DNA of 64,000 bases from Alteromonas sp. BMJM2 (GTDB taxonomy: Bacteria; Pseudomonadota; Gammaproteobacteria; Enterobacterales; Alteromonadaceae): the NCBI RefSeq assembly GCF_027257845.1, contig NZ_JAPVOT010000012.1:62001-126000 (forward strand), given 5' to 3'. Under the pieces are notes generated by a model. It was not told the DNA's origin. It worked only from the letters and a program-made list of their open reading frames with translations, and searched no databases. Made by a program: the position numbers and the translations under genes. The stretch's first letter is position 1, and each line of letters opens with the position of its first letter. This document shows positions 59,321 to 64,000 of this stretch, in pieces.

Positions 59321-60439
59321 TTAGTCTTTTACCGATACCTGAATTTTGTTTTCTTTGCTCATCCGCATTGCTTTCGCGCGAATTCTAGCTTCTAGTTTGT
59401 CAACAAGATCATCGTTAGCTAAACGCTCTTTAACGCGCTTGCCATCTTCGTAAAGACCACTCATATTGCGAGCGCCTGTAAGCCCTAAGTCTGACACTTC
59501 AGCTTCTCCGGGACCATTGACAACACAGCCAATAATAGAGACATCCATCGGCGTTAGAATATCTTCAAGACGCTCCTCTAACGCATTCACCGTTCCAATA
59601 ACATCGAACTCTTGGCGGGAACAGCTTGGACACGCAATGAAGTTGATACCGCGAGAACGTATACGCAGAGATTTAAGAATATCGAAACCTACTTTAATCT
59701 CTTCGACAGGGTCAGCAGCAAGAGAGACGCGTATGGTATCGCCAATACCTTCTGCGAGCAGCATGCCAAGCCCTACTGCGCTTTTAACCGCGCCAGCTCG
59801 TTGTCCGCCTGCCTCAGTGATACCTAGATGCAATGGCTGGTCAATTTTTTGAGCTAGTAACCGATAGGCACCGACGGCCAAAAAAACATCCGACGCTTTA
59901 ACGCTAATCTTAAACTGATCAAAATTGAGTTTATCAAGAATATCCACGTGACGCATGGCCGACTCTACCAGAGCTTTTGGCGTAGGCTCACCGTATTTTT
60001 CTTGCAAATCTTTTTCTAAGGATCCGCCGTTCACCCCAATTCGAATCGGGATATTTTTATCTTTTGCGCAATCCACTACGGAGCGCACGCGTTCCATATT
60101 ACCAATATTGCCTGGATTAATACGCAGACAATCCACGCCATACTCGGCAACTTTTAAAGCAATGCGATAATCAAAATGAATATCTGCCACTAGCGGTACG
60201 CTGACTTGGCGCTTTATTTCTTTAAAGGCTTCTGCCGCATCCATGGTTGGAACGGAAACACGCACGATATCCCCGCCTACAGCTACAATTCTGTTTATCT
60301 GCGCTACGGTTGCATCAACATCGGTAGTCAGTGTATTGGTCATCGATTGAACAGCAATGGGAGCACCATCGCCTATAGGAACATTTCCCACATTAATACG
60401 TGTTGACTTTCTGCGTTTAATAGGACTTTCTGCAAACAT
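59321..60439 (-). CDS. ispG: 4-hydroxy-3-methylbut-2-en-1-yl diphosphate synthase IspG (GcpE)
   Basis: IspG makes HMBPP from MEcPP in the MEP pathway, the step before IspH. The 372-residue product has the N-terminal TIM-barrel ([24 protein letters not shown]). The C-terminal 4Fe-4S domain has ligands in [11 protein letters not shown] and in [11 protein letters not shown]. Length matches E. coli (372). It follows rodZ by 8 bases. Confidence 0.97.
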   Translation of the reverse strand: MFAESPIKRRKSTRINVGNVPIGDGAPIAVQSMTNTLTTDVDATVAQINRIVAVGGDIVRVSVPTMDAAEAFKEIKRQVSVPLVADIHFDYRIALKVAEYGVDCLRINPGNIGNMERVRSVVDCAKDKNIPIRIGVNGGSLEKDLQEKYGEPTPKALVESAMRHVDILDKLNFDQFKISVKASDVFLAVGAYRLLAQKIDQPLHLGITEAGGQRAGAVKSAVGLGMLLAEGIGDTIRVSLAADPVEEIKVGFDILKSLRIRSRGINFIACPSCSRQEFDVIGTVNALEERLEDILTPMDVSIIGCVVNGPGEAEVSDLGLTGARNMSGLYEDGKRVKERLANDDLVDKLEARIRAKAMRMSKENKIQVSVKD

Positions 60440-60447
60440 CTAAATAC

Positions 60448-61455
60448 CTATAAAGGAAGCGTGAAGCGAGCTATTTTACCATTTTGAAACGATGTGATAT
60501 CTGCTAGCTCGCCATTTACTGATATGCGCACATTATCAGGTGCGCCTAGAGTAACTGCAACAGGAGGAATACCTTGAATATCCAAAACCCGTCCCTGTTG
60601 CTTTACGCCAGTGGCGATAATCTCTCCGGTGGCATCCGCAATATTTACCCAACAATCTTCACTGAATGTAAAGGTCATTGATATAGGCGTAGCGGTCTCA
60701 TTTAAATTTAAATCGACGTCTTCGTCTTCTGTCATACTGCTGACAAGCGCCGTGAGATTATTGCTGTCGTTTATTTCAGAAGGCGGGGCTGAAATTGAAC
60801 CGCCTTCTAGACCGTCGCGATTTGCAAGGTTAGAGGGAGTATTTGATAACGCTGACGACGGTGCACTGCTCGGCGCGGAAATCGTTGAGTTTCCGCCCAC
60901 TGATGTATTATCAGAGGTTGTGTTACCAGAGAAGGAAGTTTCAGACTCTGGAGACCGTGCCTTCGCTATAGCTTCGTCTTTTACCGACTCAATTAACGAT
61001 GCATCTGTCGCCGCGCTGTCTCCAGGCTGCTGATACCACCATATTACTACGCCACCAATAATAATTAACAAAATAATGTAGGTGACCATCATCCAGCGGT
61101 CGTCATGTGTCTGTTTTGCGACACGCTTTGAGAAGCTTTGAAGCTTATCGGATGAGGGTACTTCAGATTGTTTATGATAGCGTTCAAACGCTTCAATAAC
61201 TTCGTCTGACGGTAGTCCCAATTGTTTAGCGTAATTTCGTACGTAGCCTTTAGTAAAGGTTACTGATGATTTGTCATCAATGACGTCGTTTTCCAAGTCA
61301 TTGATTTGAAATGGTTTTAAAAAAAGCTTACCAGCAATATCTTGCTGTGAAAGGCCCAACTGTTCTCTGCGCTCTTTCAATAAAGCACCTGGACTTGGCG
61401 TACTTTGTTCTTGTTGCGATACGACTTCTTGACTCGCGTTTTCTTCTGACACCAT
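60448..61455 (-). CDS. rodZ: cytoskeleton protein RodZ
   Basis: RodZ links MreB to the elongation machinery and maintains rod shape. The 335-residue product has an N-terminal helix-turn-helix (LKERREQLGLSQQDIAGKL, about 26-90), a basic juxtamembrane region, one span at about 122-140, a Ser/Asn-rich periplasmic linker, and the C-terminal RodZ domain (FTFSEDCWVNIADATG onward). The order pilF-rodZ-ispG-hisS is conserved in gammaproteobacteria. Confidence 0.93.
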   Translation of the reverse strand: MVSEENASQEVVSQQEQSTPSPGALLKERREQLGLSQQDIAGKLFLKPFQINDLENDVIDDKSSVTFTKGYVRNYAKQLGLPSDEVIEAFERYHKQSEVPSSDKLQSFSKRVAKQTHDDRWMMVTYIILLIIIGGVVIWWYQQPGDSAATDASLIESVKDEAIAKARSPESETSFSGNTTSDNTSVGGNSTISAPSSAPSSALSNTPSNLANRDGLEGGSISAPPSEINDSNNLTALVSSMTEDEDVDLNLNETATPISMTFTFSEDCWVNIADATGEIIATGVKQQGRVLDIQGIPPVAVTLGAPDNVRISVNGELADITSFQNGKIARFTLPL

Positions 61456-61461
61456 TAACCT

Positions 61462-62709
61462 CTATTCCTCCTGCATACTCGGTGGTACTAACCAAAGCTT
61501 TTGACCAGCAATAATAGCGCCAGTGTTGTCCAGGTTATTCCACTTTTGCAGTGTAGCCATCCTAATGTTGTATAACAACGAAATACGATATAAGTTTTCA
61601 GTTTGACTTACCACATGGAATTTCTTTGTTTGCTCGGAGGGTTCGCGCGCTGCGGTGTCATTTTGTACTTCACTCGAACGTAAATTATCCGATTTACCTC
61701 CTTCAGATGTTTCCTCAAGGGTGGACGTATTTTTCACTATGTTCGGCGTTTGTCTGGATTTTGCGTCTGATTCGGGCGCTTGCTCTTCGCTTTCAACGAC
61801 GAGCACCGTTTGCTCAACCACTTCTCTTGGCGCTATTTCGGTTGACCTTCCCGTCACACCAGTGCCCCTGCTCGACTCTTTCACCACAGTTTTGACTGTT
61901 TTTATCACCTTAGCATTAAGATTTGAGCGCTCTTCCAAATAGCGCTTAGCTAAGGCGCTATTTGGGAACAAAGAAAGTAACATATCACCGTATCCCTTTG
62001 CGGTGGGGGCATCGCTCTGTCCAACCGCAATTTCATATGCCAACCAAAGTGAATCAGGTGAAACTTTGGCTACCCGTTCATAGCGGCGAAGTGTAGATTT
62101 AGCCTTTTCCCACTGTTCTGTAGCGAGGTAAAGTTCTGAAAGCAAAAATAGGGTTTTAGCACGGGCGGGCTGATGCTTAAGTGCACTTTCAAAATAGGCA
62201 ATTGCATCAGGTATATTATTTTGGGACTGAGCGCACAGCGCTAAATTCTCGTAAGTTTGTGCGGTATTGGAATAAGACCGGTTATCGATGGCGCGAAGGA
62301 AGTATGTTTTAGCTTCGTCGTACTGACTGTTCTGGCATTTAAACGCACCAAAGCTGTTGGCAATATCACCGTTATTAGGTTCAATATTCAGCGCTGTTTG
62401 GTAGTATTCTTCTGCCCGCTGATTTTCGCCTACCAATTGGTAGTAATAGGCCATCGCATATTGCACATCGGCCGAGCGCGGATCGAACTCTATCGCCTTG
62501 TCGAGGTTGCGCTTAGCTTGAGCGTAATTATTATTTTGAAGGTAGGTAAGGCCTAACGACATCCGTGTTTTTGCGGCTCCTTCGGCATCGAAGTCTGCGC
62601 TATCAATACCTGTTTGGCTACTGCTTACGCAGCCCGCTAAAAATAGCGAAGCGCCCAATGCAGCGGCGCACACACTGTTTTTTAATCCCATTTGCAATCC
62701 AGTTAGCAT
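61462..62709 (-). CDS. pilF: type IV pilus biogenesis lipoprotein PilF/PilW with C-terminal LysM
   Basis: PilF is the TPR lipoprotein (pilotin) that places and multimerises the PilQ secretin in the outer membrane. The 415-residue precursor has a lipobox LAGC with Cys27 and about six TPR units between residues 45 and 260 (SLGLTYLQNNNYAQAKRNLDKA and relatives). The usual protein ends there. Here a linker of about 100 residues rich in Glu/Ser follows, then a LysM-like domain (about 365-412: FHVVSQTENLYRISLLYNI ... GQKLWLVP). The extra domain should bind peptidoglycan. The gene is between rlmN and rodZ, the standard position. Confidence 0.9.
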   Translation of the reverse strand: MLTGLQMGLKNSVCAAALGASLFLAGCVSSSQTGIDSADFDAEGAAKTRMSLGLTYLQNNNYAQAKRNLDKAIEFDPRSADVQYAMAYYYQLVGENQRAEEYYQTALNIEPNNGDIANSFGAFKCQNSQYDEAKTYFLRAIDNRSYSNTAQTYENLALCAQSQNNIPDAIAYFESALKHQPARAKTLFLLSELYLATEQWEKAKSTLRRYERVAKVSPDSLWLAYEIAVGQSDAPTAKGYGDMLLSLFPNSALAKRYLEERSNLNAKVIKTVKTVVKESSRGTGVTGRSTEIAPREVVEQTVLVVESEEQAPESDAKSRQTPNIVKNTSTLEETSEGGKSDNLRSSEVQNDTAAREPSEQTKKFHVVSQTENLYRISLLYNIRMATLQKWNNLDNTGAIIAGQKLWLVPPSMQEE

Positions 62710-62733
62710 AGTCTTACCCTAATATCGTAATGA

Positions 62734-63852
62734 TTATTGGGCTATTTTTACTGAAATTGCTTCGCCCTTCATCTGTTTTTTTAACATTCTTTTTGTTCTA
62801 TCAACAACATCGCCTACTAATTGACCACATGCAGCGTCAATATCGTCACCTCGAGTTTTACGAACAACTGTAGTGAAGCCGTATTCCATTAACACTTTAG
62901 CAAACCTATCAATTCTAGAATTACTAGAACAGGTATACGGTGATCCCGGGTAGGGGTTAAATGGAATCAGGTTTATCTTACTTGGCGTATCTTTTAGCAC
63001 TTTTGCTAGCTCATGAGCCTGCTCGGTACTGTCGTTAATGTGAGAGAGCATAACATACTCTACCGTCACTCTACCTTGGTTTGCTTTGGACTTTGCCAAG
63101 TAACGACGCACACCAGCAAGAAACGCTTCAATATTATATTTTTTGTTTACCGGTACTATCTCGTTTCTCAACTCATCATTAGGCGCGTGCAGAGAAATGG
63201 CTAACGCTACGTCAATTTGATCTCCAAGCATATCCAACGCAGGCACGACACCTGATGTGCTTAATGTAACGCGGCGTTTTGACAAACCAAAACCAAAATC
63301 GTCTAACATGATGTCCATTGCTGGCACTACATTTTTAAGATTTAGTAGGGGCTCCCCCATTCCCATCATAACCACATTCGTTATGGGGCGCTGGCTGGTA
63401 TCCTTTGAGAGGCCAAGGAATGTTGCAACTCGCCATACCTGGCCAATAATTTCACTCACGCTAAGATTGCGATTAAATCCTTGCTGAGCGGTACTACAGA
63501 ATGTGCATTCAAGGGCACAGCCTACTTGCGAGGATACGCATAACGTGGCACGCTCTTCCTCAGGGATCCAAACAGACTCTACTTCTTGTCCGCCCTCAAG
63601 CGTTAAAGCGAACTTAATGGTGCCGTCGCTGGCTTCTTGAAAATACGCAATCTCGGGCGCTTTTATCTCGCAATTCTCAATAAGCATGGCACGAAGGTTT
63701 TTATTGAGGTTACTCATCTTCTCAAAATCGCTTTCGCCTTGCTGGTATATCCATTTCATTACTTGATCAGCACGAAATGGTTTCTCTCCTTTTTCCTTGA
63801 AGAAATTGCGCAAGCCTTCGCGATTTAGATTTAATAAGTTTGTTTTTGCCAT
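62734..63852 (-). CDS. rlmN: 23S rRNA (A2503)/tRNA (A37) C2-methyltransferase RlmN
   Basis: RlmN is a radical SAM enzyme that methylates A2503 of 23S rRNA and A37 of some tRNAs. The 372-residue product has the radical SAM cluster CxxxCxxC at Cys112, Cys116 and Cys119 (GCALECTFC). The methyl-carrying Cys lies near the C-terminus in DAACGQL, equivalent to Cys355 of E. coli, and the catalytic Cys is in the same motif cluster. SAM-binding MGMGEPLLN is present. It is the first gene of the rlmN-to-bamB run. Confidence 0.97.
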   Translation of the reverse strand: MAKTNLLNLNREGLRNFFKEKGEKPFRADQVMKWIYQQGESDFEKMSNLNKNLRAMLIENCEIKAPEIAYFQEASDGTIKFALTLEGGQEVESVWIPEEERATLCVSSQVGCALECTFCSTAQQGFNRNLSVSEIIGQVWRVATFLGLSKDTSQRPITNVVMMGMGEPLLNLKNVVPAMDIMLDDFGFGLSKRRVTLSTSGVVPALDMLGDQIDVALAISLHAPNDELRNEIVPVNKKYNIEAFLAGVRRYLAKSKANQGRVTVEYVMLSHINDSTEQAHELAKVLKDTPSKINLIPFNPYPGSPYTCSSNSRIDRFAKVLMEYGFTTVVRKTRGDDIDAACGQLVGDVVDRTKRMLKKQMKGEAISVKIAQ

Positions 63853-63940
63853 GAATAAAATGACCCTTTTACCTTGCGAGGATTACTACCTCGAACTGCT
63901 TAATGAGAGTGCTAGTACTGCGTGTTGTACTTGAGAAGCG

Positions 63941-63986
63941 ACTAAAGACAGTCATACTTTAACGAAAAAGTATGACTGTCTTTAGT
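63941..63986. repeat. long perfect hairpin at the right edge
   Basis: ACTAAAGACAGTCATACTTT (63941-63960) and AAAGTATGACTGTCTTTAGT (63967-63986) are exact inverted repeats of 20 bases around an AACGAA loop. There is no T run after either arm. It lies 89 bases upstream of rlmN and probably downstream of the next minus-strand gene outside the window. Confidence 0.9.
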
Positions 63987-64000
63987 GCTGCACATAAATT

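Overview
The window is a stretch of ordinary core chromosome from a marine gammaproteobacterium, most likely Alteromonas or a close relative (Alteromonadales). This is inferred from gene order and protein character; no rRNA is present to confirm it. Nearly every block is a known conserved neighbourhood: rpsT / murJ / ribF-ileS-lspA-fkpB-ispH followed by minor pilin genes; tig-clpP-clpX-lon-hupB-ppiD; an arg-his-leu-pro tRNA cluster; and rlmN-pilF-rodZ-ispG-hisS-yfgM-bamB-der next to xseA and guaBA. I see no transposase, integrase, prophage or CRISPR array.

Layout. Positions 1-1665 (+) carry the end of a PilW-like gene, a PilX-like gene and a very short PilV-like prepilin gene. They converge on the canonical minor pilin operon pilV-pilW-pilX-pilY1-pilE (8467-1737, -). 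PilY1 has two tandem related domains inserted in its von Willebrand A domain. Upstream on the same strand is the ribF-ileS-lspA-fkpB-ispH run (14694-8853), then murJ, with rpsT divergent (TTG start). At 17.2-21.9 kb lies an accessory lipid-like block (SDR, phosphotransferase, SDR, and a divergent two-domain acyltransferase resembling ornithine lipid synthase OlsF). At 22.0-27.7 kb are a small membrane protein, katG preceded by a long perfect hairpin, and a short UvrA paralogue.

From 27.8 to 36.6 kb (-) is the protein quality control block tig, clpP, clpX, lon (with a sigma-32-like promoter), hupB and ppiD. Five tRNA genes follow (37.0-37.6 kb, -): Pro, Arg, His, Leu and a second identical Pro, behind a clear promoter. 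Then folD, a DUF1415 gene, trmO, proS, an MBL hydrolase and pldA (+); an HDAC-like hydrolase, a chemoreceptor and an AT-rich lipoprotein (-); guaB-guaA (-); xseA with an unknown secreted protein (+); and der, bamB, yfgM, hisS, ispG, rodZ, pilF and rlmN (-).

Functionally the window combines type IV pilus assembly (minor pilins, PilY1, PilF), envelope building (MurJ, RodZ, BamB, LspA, PldA), isoprenoid synthesis (IspG, IspH), tRNA charging and modification (IleS, ProS, HisS, TrmO, RlmN), proteostasis (Tig, ClpXP, Lon, PpiD, FkpB) and GMP synthesis. The least explained items are the second minor pilin set, the duplicated PilY1 insert domains, the PilF-LysM fusion, the AT-rich lipoprotein placed directly after the guaBA terminator, two long perfect hairpins (22636-22681 and 63941-63986), and the OlsF-like/SDR/phosphotransferase block. 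I found nothing that clearly amounts to a wholly new system.
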